Of a stretch of DNA of 7,297 bases, positions 1 to 6,413 are shown piece by piece. Made by a program: the position numbers and the translations under genes. How positions within the stretch are numbered: the first letter of the stretch is position 1; each line of letters starts with the position of its first letter. Below the pieces are notes generated by a model. It made no database searches. It saw nothing but the letters and a program-made list of their open reading frames with translations, and was not told the origin of the DNA. Source of the stretch: an uncultured Faecalibacterium sp. (GTDB lineage: Bacteria > Bacillota > Clostridia > Oscillospirales > Ruminococcaceae); the NCBI GenBank assembly GCA_945982465.1, contig CAMFSB010000081.1:1-7297 (forward strand), given 5' to 3'.

Positions 1-1931
1 TTTTCTAACTTGTTGTTGAAGTGGATGTGATAGTATGGGGCGGCGCCCTCGGGCAGATATTTGCCCCATCGTGCCTGGAACGCCGCCTTTTCGCGGGCAT
101 AGCGGGCCTGGTTGGCGGCGCTGGCCGCGCTGCCGTCATCCAGCCCGCGGCTTTTGCTTTCGTAATGGACGCACTGCGCCCACGGCGTGAACACATTGTG
201 CAGGCCCATCTCGTACAGCTTCAGGCACAGGTCCACATCGTTGTAGGCCACGGCAAAATCGCCTTCGTCCAGGCCGCCGGCCTTATCGTACAGTTCGGCG
301 CGCACCAGCAGGCAGGCGCCGGTCACCGCCAGATAGTTCTGCGCCGTCACCAAACGGTACAAGTCGCCCACCGCGTTTTGCGGGTGGCTTTTGTGGCTGT
401 GGCCCGCCGTGCCGTTGATGCCCAGGATCACGCCGCCGTGCTGGATGGTGCCGTCGGGGTAAAACAGCTTGGCGCCCACCGCGCCCACATCCGGCCGCTG
501 GGCGTAGCTGAGCAGCTCGGCCAGAAAGCCGTCGGACAGCACCTCGATGTCGTTATTCAGCAAAAGCAGATACTCGCCCTGCGCCTGCCGCCGGGCCAGA
601 TTGTTGATGGCGGAAAAATTGAACGGCCCCTCGTAGCGCACCAGGCGGCAGCGGGGGTACTTTTTGACCATGGCCTTGTAGTAGGCCTCGGTGATGGCCT
701 GGGTGGAGTTGTTTTCCACCACCAGCACCTCGAAATTGTCGTAGCCGGCATGGGCGTACAGCGACGCAAGGCACCGGTCCAGATCGTCGGCATGGTCCTT
801 GTTGGGGATGAGCACGCTTATCTTCGGCTTCCCTGTGAGCGCATACCGCACCCGGTACGCGCCCGGTGCGCCGGGCACCGGCTCCACCTGCGCCTGCCGG
901 CCCAGCCGGGCCAGATGATCGCAGAGCGCGCGGGCGCCAGCCTGGATGGCATAGGGCTTGGCCTCCACCAGATTATCCGCCGTGGAGCCGGCCGCGGCCC
1001 GCCAGATATACAGCACTTTCGGGATGTGATGCACTTTGGGCGGCTGCCCGCTGTGCGCCGCCGACGCTTCCAGCGCTTCGGCCAGACGCAGGATCAGATC
1101 ATAGTCCTGCGCGCCGTCGTATTCCGGGTGTTCGCGGCCGCCGGCGCGTTCAAACAGCGCCCGGCTGAACACGCACAGGTGCGTGATATAGTTGCAGCCG
1201 TTCAAAAAATCAGGGGCGTAATCCGGCTTGAAGTGATAGCCGCCCAACTGCTTTAAATCTGCCGACAGCACGATTTCGTCGCTGTACAGCAGCTCAGCCC
1301 CGGTGTCGCAGACAGCCTGGGCCATCTCGTACAAAGCGTTGGGGTACAGCAGGTCATCATGATCCAGCAGCGTCAGGTAATCGCCGTCTGCCAGCGCAAA
1401 GCCCTCGTTGGTGTTTCCCGCAATGCCCTGATTCTCCGCCAGCTTCCGGTAGGCAATGCGCCCATCCTTTTGGGCGGCGGCGCGGCACAGTTCCCCCACT
1501 GCGGCGTGCTGCCCGTCCGACGCGTCCGCCAGGCACAGCTGCCAGTTGGGGTAGGTCTGCTTTTGCACCGAGGCCAGCATCTGGCGCAGGTATTCTGCCG
1601 GCGTATTGTACAGCGGCACCACCACGCTGATGCGCGGGCCGTTTGGGATGGGCGTGCTGCGCTGGGCGCGCAGCGTGCGGCGCAGCGGCAGGTCGGCCCG
1701 GTGCTGCCAGCAATCCTTGTGCAGCGCCAGCGCCACACGGAACGTCACATCGCGCCAAAGCTGCTCGGCGCCGTCCTCCCGCAGCGTTTTCAGCGACCGG
1801 CGGGCCAGATCGGTCAGATGCGCCGGCGCCGCCAGACGCCGGGCCATGCCCGCCAGGCTATCGGGGCGGGCGTTATCCGCCGCAGGGCGGTCATCTGCGG
1901 TGGCCGGCCGGTTTTCAGGCTGTTGATCCAT
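1..1931 (-). CDS. Two-domain family 2 glycosyltransferase (RfbC_Mx-like), 3' end cut by window edge
   Basis: Likely a cytoplasmic or membrane-associated transferase that adds sugars, probably rhamnose, to a surface polysaccharide. The frame runs from ATG at 1931 without a stop to base 1, so 643 codons are visible and the C-terminus is missing. After an N-terminal region of about 100 residues, the first GT-A domain starts at ISVVVPLYN (residue 101) and carries the metal/nucleotide-binding DHDD motif (190-193) and a following YSDE. A second GT2 domain starts at ISVLIPNKD (371), with LNNDIEV around 458-464 (NND at 459-461) and a late NDVDLCLK motif at 564-571. This tandem arrangement is known from O-antigen and rhamnan glycosyltransferases. 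The start is supported by GGAGG eight bases upstream. It follows the export ATPase gene by 128 bases. Acceptor, donor and linkage cannot be read from sequence. A third catalytic domain could lie beyond the edge. Confidence 0.9.
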   Translation of the reverse strand, partial: MDQQPENRPATADDRPAADNARPDSLAGMARRLAAPAHLTDLARRSLKTLREDGAEQLWRDVTFRVALALHKDCWQHRADLPLRRTLRAQRSTPIPNGPRISVVVPLYNTPAEYLRQMLASVQKQTYPNWQLCLADASDGQHAAVGELCRAAAQKDGRIAYRKLAENQGIAGNTNEGFALADGDYLTLLDHDDLLYPNALYEMAQAVCDTGAELLYSDEIVLSADLKQLGGYHFKPDYAPDFLNGCNYITHLCVFSRALFERAGGREHPEYDGAQDYDLILRLAEALEASAAHSGQPPKVHHIPKVLYIWRAAAGSTADNLVEAKPYAIQAGARALCDHLARLGRQAQVEPVPGAPGAYRVRYALTGKPKISVLIPNKDHADDLDRCLASLYAHAGYDNFEVLVVENNSTQAITEAYYKAMVKKYPRCRLVRYEGPFNFSAINNLARRQAQGEYLLLLNNDIEVLSDGFLAELLSYAQRPDVGAVGAKLFYPDGTIQHGGVILGINGTAGHSHKSHPQNAVGDLYRLVTAQNYLAVTGACLLVRAELYDKAGGLDEGDFAVAYNDVDLCLKLYEMGLHNVFTPWAQCVHYESKSRGLDDGSAASAANQARYAREKAAFQARWGKYLPEGAAPYYHIHFNNKLE

Positions 1932-1957
1932 ACGTGTTTCCTCCGTTTTACTGCTGC

Positions 1958-2006
1958 AAAAAAGCGGCCCGGACAGGCTTTTCCGGCCCCGAAGCGGCTG
2001 CTTCGG
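1958..2006 (-). terminator. Possible intrinsic terminator or attenuator between ABC ATPase and glycosyltransferase genes
   Basis: Reading the minus strand, a perfect 7-bp stem (CCGAAGC/GCTTCGG, 4-base loop, 2006-1989) is followed at once by a second imperfect stem (GGCCGGA/TCCGGGCC, one bulged G, 1988-1966). After two more bases comes a run of six T (1963-1958). Stem plus U-tract has intrinsic-terminator form. It sits inside what otherwise looks like one polysaccharide operon, so it may only reduce transcription of the downstream glycosyltransferase. Termination efficiency is not known. Confidence 0.45.
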
Positions 2007-2059
2007 CTTCCGGCGGGCGCCCGCCCAGGCTGCATCACAGGGCGTCAGGCGGCCCGCCC

Positions 2060-2803
2060 TCAGGCCTCGCCGCGCTGCGCCTGCTTGTACGCTTCGCACA
2101 CGGCGGTGGTATCGCCGTTCATTTTAAGATGGCCATGGCTCAGCCACGCGACCTTGTTGCACATGCGCTCGACCTGCTCGATGGAATGGGACACCAGGAT
2201 CACCGTGGTGCCGCCGCTCATCAGTTCTTTCATGCGCTGCTCGCACTTCTGCTGGAACAAAAAGTCGCCCACCGACAAGATCTCGTCGGCGATCAGGATA
2301 TCGGGCTTGGTGATGGTGGCAATGGCAAAGGCGATGCGCGCCACCATGCCGGAGGAATAGTTTTTCAGCGGTACGTCTAAAAAGTCCTGCAGCTCGCTGA
2401 AGTCCACGATCTCGTCAAACTTGGAATCGATGTATTTGGGCGAATACCCCAGCACCGTGCCGTTGAGATAGATATTTTCCCGCGCGGTCAGGTCCATGTC
2501 AAAACCCGCGCCCAGCTCGATCAGCGGCGCAATGCTGCCACGCACGGTGACACACCCGGCCGAGGGCTTGTACACGCCTGCGATGGTTTTGAGCAGGGTG
2601 GATTTACCGCTGCCGTTCAGGCCCACAAGGCCGTAAAAATCGCCGGGCATGATATCCAGGCTGATATCCCGCAGCGCATAGAACTCATCGTAGTGCAGCC
2701 TGCCCTGTACCAGTGCCAGGAAGTATTCCTTGAGACTTTCGTGCTTTTCGGTAGAGAGGTTGAAGCACATGGACACGTTGTCCACCTTGATGATCGGCTC
2801 CAT
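2060..2803 (-). CDS. Polysaccharide ABC exporter, ATP-binding subunit (Wzt/TagH/RfbE type)
   Basis: This is the cytoplasmic ATPase that powers export of a lipid-linked polysaccharide through the adjacent permease. The 247-residue protein has Walker A GLNGSGKST (61-69), an ABC signature YSSGM (149-153), Walker B DILIADE (168-174) followed by the D-loop-type ILSVGD, and the switch His in LVSHS (206). The substituted signature and the DEILSVGD block are typical of polysaccharide and teichoic acid exporters rather than importers. The protein ends soon after the nucleotide-binding domain, so it lacks the C-terminal glycan-binding domain of Wzt proteins that read chain-terminal modifications. The ATG start has GGAGG seven bases upstream, and that Shine-Dalgarno runs directly on from the permease stop codon (TAAGGAGG), implying translational coupling. 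Substrate identity is inferred from the neighbouring rmlC and glycosyltransferase genes. Confidence 0.95.
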   Translation of the reverse strand: MEPIIKVDNVSMCFNLSTEKHESLKEYFLALVQGRLHYDEFYALRDISLDIMPGDFYGLVGLNGSGKSTLLKTIAGVYKPSAGCVTVRGSIAPLIELGAGFDMDLTARENIYLNGTVLGYSPKYIDSKFDEIVDFSELQDFLDVPLKNYSSGMVARIAFAIATITKPDILIADEILSVGDFLFQQKCEQRMKELMSGGTTVILVSHSIEQVERMCNKVAWLSHGHLKMNGDTTAVCEAYKQAQRGEA

Positions 2804-2815
2804 CTGCGCGCCTCC

Positions 2816-3628
2816 TTAGATATGCAGGACAAATTTGTCCTGCGTTTTTTTGAAGATCAGGGTGCCGATCAGCACCGACACCAGCGCGCAGCCGCCGCAT
2901 ACCAGCACCATATTGGTGCTCAGCAGCCGGCCGTACAGCACCGCCGTGCGGAACGCCGTGATGTACCAGTACAGCGGGTTCAGCCCGATGATGGTCTGCA
3001 TGCTGAAGCTGCCTACCGAGCCCATCATGGCGGGGTCATAAAAAATGGCGGAGAAGTACATCAGCGCCGTGGTAAACACGCTCCACAAATGCATGATATC
3101 CCGGAAAAACACTGCCATGGCGCTGAGCGCCATGGCAATGCCGAAGCAGAACACAAACAGCGTCAGCAGTGGGTACACCGCCAAAATCACCGTGGCGTGC
3201 AGCGGGCTGCCCGTAACGAGCATGACCAGCACCAGCGCGATAAAGCTGAACACACAGTTGACCAGCGCAAAGCAACATTTTTCCATGGGAAAAATATATT
3301 TGGGGATATAGACCTTTTTCAGCAGTGCCGAGGCCGAGATCACACTGCCCATGCCGGCTGATGTGGACTCGCTGAAAAAGGTGAACAGCAGTTGGCCGAT
3401 CATCAGATAGACCGGGAAATTTGGAATGTTGCTGCCAAAGCCGGGCAGGCTGGTGAACACCGCCCAGTACACCAGGCACATCAAAAGCGGGTTCAGCACG
3501 CTCCACACCACGCCCAGAACGCTGCGGCGGTACTTCAGCTTGAAATCACGGCTGACCAAATTCCACAAAAGGTAGCGGTAGCGCCAGAAATCCGCCCAGT
3601 ACAGTTTTAATTTGCCCACGCTTTTCAC
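2816..3628 (-). CDS. Polysaccharide ABC exporter, ABC-2 type permease (Wzm/TagG/RfbD type)
   Basis: An integral membrane protein of about 270 residues that forms the channel of the polysaccharide exporter. The N-terminal amphipathic segment has the family hallmark RDFKLKYRRSVLGVVW (about 27-42), followed by hydrophobic membrane-spanning stretches around 43-62, 74-88, 120-140, 147-177, 183-200 and 241-260. It also has the FFRDI loop (about 174-178) and a conserved LNP (about 216-218). It has no ATPase motifs and pairs with the ATPase gene immediately downstream (12 bases apart). The start codon is ambiguous: two consecutive GTG codons (3631 and 3628) and a third at 3619. I chose 3628 because it makes the classic four-base GTGA overlap with the rfbC stop; GAGAAG lies just upstream as a weak ribosome site. 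Family assignment is secure; the exact start is less so. Confidence 0.93.
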   Translation of the reverse strand: MKSVGKLKLYWADFWRYRYLLWNLVSRDFKLKYRRSVLGVVWSVLNPLLMCLVYWAVFTSLPGFGSNIPNFPVYLMIGQLLFTFFSESTSAGMGSVISASALLKKVYIPKYIFPMEKCCFALVNCVFSFIALVLVMLVTGSPLHATVILAVYPLLTLFVFCFGIAMALSAMAVFFRDIMHLWSVFTTALMYFSAIFYDPAMMGSVGSFSMQTIIGLNPLYWYITAFRTAVLYGRLLSTNMVLVCGGCALVSVLIGTLIFKKTQDKFVLHI

Positions 3629-4191
3629 CACTTCTCAAAAAATTCAAATTTCTGCGCGGCAAACGGCTCGTGCAGCTTATCCTTGGCGCTGGTTTTATGC
3701 TCGCAGCCGCAGTCCGGCCACTGCACGTTCACGGTGGGATCATCGTACGGGATGCCGCCCTCGCTGGACGGGTCGTAGAAGTCTGTGCATTTATAGGTAA
3801 ACTCGGCCACGTCGCTCAAAACCAAAAAGCCGTGCGCGAATCCCTCGGGGATATAGAACATCTTTTTGTTTTCCGCGCTCAGGGTCACGCCCACCCATTT
3901 GCCGAACGTGGCGCTGTGAGGGCGGCAGTCCACTGCCACATCATACACCTCGCCCAGCGTCACGCGCACCAGCTTGCCCTGGGTATGGTTTTTCTGAAAA
4001 TGCAGCCCGCGCAGCACGCCACGGCTCGAACGGCTCTGGTTATCCTGCACAAATTCCCGCTCGATGCCCGCCGCGGCGAACAGATCCTTTTGATACGTTT
4101 CCATAAAATACCCGCGGTCGTCGCCAAACACCTGCGGCTCGATCACCACCACGCCGGGAATCTCGGTTTGCGTAAACGTAAACTGTGCCAT
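3625..4191 (-). CDS. rfbC: dTDP-4-dehydrorhamnose 3,5-epimerase (RmlC/RfbC)
   Basis: A cytoplasmic cupin-fold enzyme that epimerises C3 and C5 of dTDP-4-keto-6-deoxyglucose, the third step of dTDP-L-rhamnose synthesis. The 188-residue protein is the usual RmlC length. Seen motifs: FGDDRGYFMETY (22-33), FVQDNQSRSSRGVLRGLHFQ (47-66) with the catalytic His64, VAVDCR (85-90), FYIPEGFAHGF (112-122), Tyr133 in FTYKC, and Asp171 in SAKDK as the likely partner of the catalytic His. All expected active-site residues are present. The start at 4191 is chosen because AGGAG precedes it by six bases and homology to the family begins with TEIPGV; the frame is open to 4365, but that extension would cross the promoter and the end of the carboxypeptidase gene. 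It is first in the unit and overlaps the permease start by four bases, linking rhamnose supply to export. Confidence 0.95.
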   Translation of the reverse strand: MAQFTFTQTEIPGVVVIEPQVFGDDRGYFMETYQKDLFAAAGIEREFVQDNQSRSSRGVLRGLHFQKNHTQGKLVRVTLGEVYDVAVDCRPHSATFGKWVGVTLSAENKKMFYIPEGFAHGFLVLSDVAEFTYKCTDFYDPSSEGGIPYDDPTVNVQWPDCGCEHKTSAKDKLHEPFAAQKFEFFEKW

Positions 4192-4206
4192 ATCCTTCTC
4201 CTGTTC

Positions 4207-4223
4207 CGCAGGCAGGGCCTGCG
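4207..4223 (-). other. Small hairpin in the rfbC leader
   Basis: A perfect 6-bp inverted repeat (CGCAGG/CCTGCG) with a 5-base loop sits in the predicted 5' untranslated region of rfbC, ending four bases before the AGGAGAAGG ribosome binding site. It could influence transcript stability or translation, but a short GC-rich stem is not rare in DNA of this composition. Confidence 0.3.
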
Positions 4224-4248
4224 TATCGTTTTGTCGGTTTCTCCTTTT

Positions 4249-4276
4249 ATTATACCGCCTTTTACAGCTTTCGCAA
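4249..4276 (-). promoter_or_regulatory. Sigma-A-type promoter for the rfbC-ABC exporter unit
   Basis: On the minus strand a perfect -10 box TATAAT (4254-4249) is preceded by TTGCGA (4276-4271; four of six matches to TTGACA) with a 16-base spacer. It lies in the short gap between the carboxypeptidase stop and the rfbC start and would give a leader of roughly 50 bases. Its placement immediately before a new functional set supports a transcription start here. Confidence 0.7.
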
Positions 4277-4285
4277 CCGTAACTG

Positions 4286-5584
4286 TCAGCTTTTCGGCTT
4301 CTTTGCGCGGCCGGGCTTTCTGCTGCGCCGCACCAGTACCAGAGCGGCGGCCATTGCCAGCACAACGCCCGCCACGATCAGGCCATTGCGCGCCGCGTGG
4401 CTTTCCGGGGCCACATCCGTGCTGGTCGGCAGCACGGCGCCCGCATTGGCTTTCAGCAGCTCGTCCAGGCCGGCAAGCTCCACCGGCACGTGCACCGACC
4501 AGCTTTCCTGCAGGCCGGCGCCGTCCACCGCATACACGGCCACCGGCGTGAACTCGCTGCCCAGCACATACCGGTCCGCTGCTCCCATGCTGGCCTGTAC
4601 GTTCGCCGCCGTCAACTCGTTGTGCAGCAGCAGCGAAACGCCGGGCGAAGCCAGCGGCAGCGTGCCCAGCACATCGCCGCCGCCCGCCACTGCAAGCTGC
4701 ACGGTCTGCCCGCCGGCGGGGATCTCCTCGCGGTGGAAGTTGGAAAACACGTAATTCAAAAGCAGCTTTACATCCGCAAACTTTTCCGTGCGCAACTGGC
4801 TGTGCAGCACCACGCAGATCAGCCGCACGCCATCCTTCTCGGCCAGGCAGGCGTAGGTATAGCGCGCGTCGTCGGTATAGCCGGTCTTGGAGCCGGCCAC
4901 CGTGGACACATACGCGCTTTTGGAGCCGATGCGGATGTAATCCTTCAGCGAAAAATAGCGCTGTTCGCCTTGCAGGTTGGTGGGCTGCATGGTGTACATT
5001 TCGTTTTCGCAGAACAGCTCCTCAAACCCGGGCTGCTGCAGCGCCCAGCGCAGGATCACCGCCATATCATAAGCCGAAACATAGTGCTCGGCGTCGGTGA
5101 TGCCGTGGGGGTTGGTAAAATGGGCATTCTGCAGCCCCAGCGCAGCCGCCTGGGCGTTCATGGCCTCCACGCCGCCCTCGATGGTGCCGCCCACATACTC
5201 CGCCAGCACGTTGGCCGCGTCGTTGGCGCTGACCAATTCGGCCGCGTACAGCATGTCCGCCAGCGAGACCACCTCACCCTCCTGCAGGGCAATATGGCTG
5301 GAGCCGGTTTTGTACAGCGAATACACAGCGTCGTGGCTCACCGTAAGCTGGATCGACCAGTCGCCCTGCGCTTTCTGGCAGGCAAGGCCCATAATCATGA
5401 TCTTGGTGATGGACGCCGGGTTTTTGGGTACGTCCATATTGGAAGAGAGCAGCACCTGCCCGGTGTCCGCGTCCATGACCAGATACGCTTCGCTGGCCGC
5501 GGCGGGCCCCACCGCAAACGCGTTCGACGCCAGCAGCACCGCCCGCAGCCGCGTCGCCCCCAAACAAATGATCTTCTTTTTCAA
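4286..5584 (-). CDS. Serine-type D-Ala-D-Ala carboxypeptidase (peptidase S11, DacA/DacF family), membrane anchored
   Basis: A penicillin-binding protein that removes the terminal D-Ala from peptidoglycan stem peptides outside the membrane, limiting cross-linking. The 432-residue protein has all three catalytic motifs: SITK (58-61, nucleophile Ser58), SAN (119-121) and KTG (233-235), plus FTNPHGI (156-162). After the catalytic domain comes a beta-rich region (about 285-370) like the C-terminal domain of PBP5. The end is a hydrophobic segment (about 400-419) and a basic tail, giving a transmembrane anchor. The N-terminus (MKKKIICL...) resembles a signal peptide, although two Arg at 12 and 14 interrupt its hydrophobic core; cleavage near AAAS-E (30-32) is plausible. 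The start is TTG, chosen because AAAGGAA lies six bases upstream and the next internal Met (37) would remove the signal. It lies downstream of dpaB but has its own promoter. Spore-cortex and vegetative paralogues cannot be told apart here. Confidence 0.93.
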   Translation of the reverse strand: MKKKIICLGATRLRAVLLASNAFAVGPAAASEAYLVMDADTGQVLLSSNMDVPKNPASITKIMIMGLACQKAQGDWSIQLTVSHDAVYSLYKTGSSHIALQEGEVVSLADMLYAAELVSANDAANVLAEYVGGTIEGGVEAMNAQAAALGLQNAHFTNPHGITDAEHYVSAYDMAVILRWALQQPGFEELFCENEMYTMQPTNLQGEQRYFSLKDYIRIGSKSAYVSTVAGSKTGYTDDARYTYACLAEKDGVRLICVVLHSQLRTEKFADVKLLLNYVFSNFHREEIPAGGQTVQLAVAGGGDVLGTLPLASPGVSLLLHNELTAANVQASMGAADRYVLGSEFTPVAVYAVDGAGLQESWSVHVPVELAGLDELLKANAGAVLPTSTDVAPESHAARNGLIVAGVVLAMAAALVLVRRSRKPGRAKKPKS

Positions 5585-5590
5585 GGTATG

Positions 5591-5597
5591 TTCCTTT
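5591..5597 (-). promoter_or_regulatory. Ribosome binding site supporting the TTG start of the carboxypeptidase
   Basis: AAAGGAA on the minus strand ends six bases before the TTG codon at 5584-5582. No ATG or GTG near this position keeps both the frame and the signal peptide, so this site decides the start. Confidence 0.6.
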
Positions 5598-5670
5598 CGG
5601 CCTGCCGCGGCGTTTGGGGCGACAGGCTTCCGGATTCTGCCGCCGTCCGAGGCAAAGGCTCACGCCCTTT

Positions 5671-5699
5671 ATTATAGCGGCGCGCCCGCCCAAGGGCAA
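5671..5699 (-). promoter_or_regulatory. Sigma-A-type promoter for the carboxypeptidase gene
   Basis: The minus strand has a perfect TATAAT (5676-5671) and TTGCCC (5699-5694; four of six matches to TTGACA) separated by exactly 17 bases. It would start transcription near 5664 and give a leader of about 80 bases. The whole spacer is very GC-rich because it forms one arm of the hairpin at 5677-5710, and the -35 box is in that hairpin's loop. Confidence 0.7.
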
Positions 5700-5710
5700 G
5701 GGCGCGCCGC
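5677..5710. repeat. Strong 11-bp inverted repeat between dpaB and the carboxypeptidase gene
   Basis: GCGGCGCGCCC (5677-5687) pairs perfectly with GGGCGCGCCGC (5700-5710) around a 12-base loop. It lies 23 bases beyond the dpaB stop, the normal place for a terminator. Only the plus strand has a following T-run (5712-5716); on the minus strand, the dpaB direction, the stem is followed by TATAATAAAGG, which is poor in U. It may still end or stabilise the dpaAB mRNA, but it is not a canonical intrinsic terminator in that direction. Confidence 0.6.
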
Positions 5711-5732
5711 GTTTTTCCTGATCGGGCGACGG

Positions 5733-6344
5733 TTATGCCAGCAGCACCGGCTGGTACTGCCGGCCGTTCACCGCCTGCTCCAGCGTTTCGGGGATCAGGT
5801 CGAAATCCGCCTTCAGGCTCTGCGGCTTGCGCAGGTAATCGTCCTGCGCAAAGGGCACAAAATAAAAATTCTTGCGCGTCAGCAAAGCGGCGATGTGCTG
5901 GGCCGACGCGCCCAGGCCGTCGTTGGTGGAGATGGCCAGCACCACTGGCCGGCCGATGCGCAGCAGGCTTTTGGCTGCCAGCGTGACCGGCGTGTTGGAA
6001 ATCCCCAGCGCCAGCTTTGCCAGCGTTGTGCCTGTGCAGGGCGCGATGACCAGAGCGTCCGCCATATGGCGCGGGCCCAGCGGTTCGGCCCCCTGCAGGG
6101 TTTCGATCGGCTCGTGGCCGGTCTCGGCATACAGGCGCATTTTCCATTCCGCCGCTTTGCCAAAGCGCGTATCCTCGCCTGCCGCGTTGAAACTGAGCAC
6201 CGGCAGCACGTTCCAGCCCAGGCGCGCCAGCCGCCCGGCCGCAGGGATCGCCTTTTCAAAAGTGCAGTAGCTGCCGCACACCGCAAACGCCACCGTGCGC
6301 TGCCCGCCCTCCGGTACGGCATTGTTGTATAAGGTTTCCATCAT
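5733..6344 (-). CDS. dpaB: Dipicolinate synthase subunit B (SpoVFB/DpaB)
   Basis: The flavoprotein-like subunit of dipicolinate synthase, which with DpaA turns the lysine-pathway intermediate dihydroxy-tetrahydrodipicolinate into dipicolinic acid in the mother cell during sporulation. The 203-residue product matches the SpoVFB pattern: VAFAVCGSYCTF near the start (about 18-29), TRFGKAAEW (about 59-67), VIAPCTGTTLAKLA (about 99-111), RPVVLAISTND (about 132-141), NFYFVPFAQDD (about 159-169), and a C-terminal QPVLLA. The APxTGxxxxKLA and STND blocks are those of the flavoprotein-type fold. I chose ATG at 6344, nine bases after GGGGAG. An in-frame TTG at 6347 and a second ATG at 6341 are alternatives. 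It follows dpaA by about 70 bases with no hairpin between them, so the pair is probably cotranscribed. The asd and dapG genes that follow this pair in Bacillus are absent here. Confidence 0.95.
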   Translation of the reverse strand: MMETLYNNAVPEGGQRTVAFAVCGSYCTFEKAIPAAGRLARLGWNVLPVLSFNAAGEDTRFGKAAEWKMRLYAETGHEPIETLQGAEPLGPRHMADALVIAPCTGTTLAKLALGISNTPVTLAAKSLLRIGRPVVLAISTNDGLGASAQHIAALLTRKNFYFVPFAQDDYLRKPQSLKADFDLIPETLEQAVNGRQYQPVLLA

Positions 6345-6413
6345 CAAGCAGTTCTCCCCTTTCGCGTTCTTCCATGGGCCGGGCGCGCAGAGCCGTTTTG
6401 TGCAGGGCGGCCT

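Noticed and set aside
21..1256. Long plus-strand open frame (411 codons) opposite the glycosyltransferase
   Set aside because: It is antisense to a gene with clear GT2 motifs and has no recognisable domain; its His/Gln/Val-rich composition is what the complement of GC-rich coding DNA gives.
1359..2360. Plus-strand open frame of 333 codons spanning the end of the ATPase, the gap and the start of the glycosyltransferase
   Set aside because: It crosses two real genes and an intergenic gap on the other strand and shows no domain or ribosome site; its length is a GC-composition effect.
4192..4365. Longer N-terminus for rfbC starting at 4365
   Set aside because: The extra 58 residues include no RmlC-like sequence, overlap the carboxypeptidase 3' end and would cross the TATAAT promoter; the ATG at 4191 has a good ribosome site.
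5303..5311. Second KTG tripeptide (residues 92-94) in the carboxypeptidase
   Set aside because: It lies between the SxxK and SxN motifs, where the third catalytic motif cannot be; the KTG at 233-235 in SKTGYT is the functional one.
5677..5716. Plus-strand intrinsic terminator (11-bp stem followed by GTTTTT)
   Set aside because: The form is convincing, but no plus-strand gene lies upstream of it, so a plus-strand terminator role has no visible client; recorded as an inverted repeat instead.
4397..6332. Two overlapping plus-strand open frames of over 400 codons opposite the carboxypeptidase and dpaB
   Set aside because: Both are antisense to proteins with complete catalytic or family motifs, overlap each other in different frames, and resemble no protein family.
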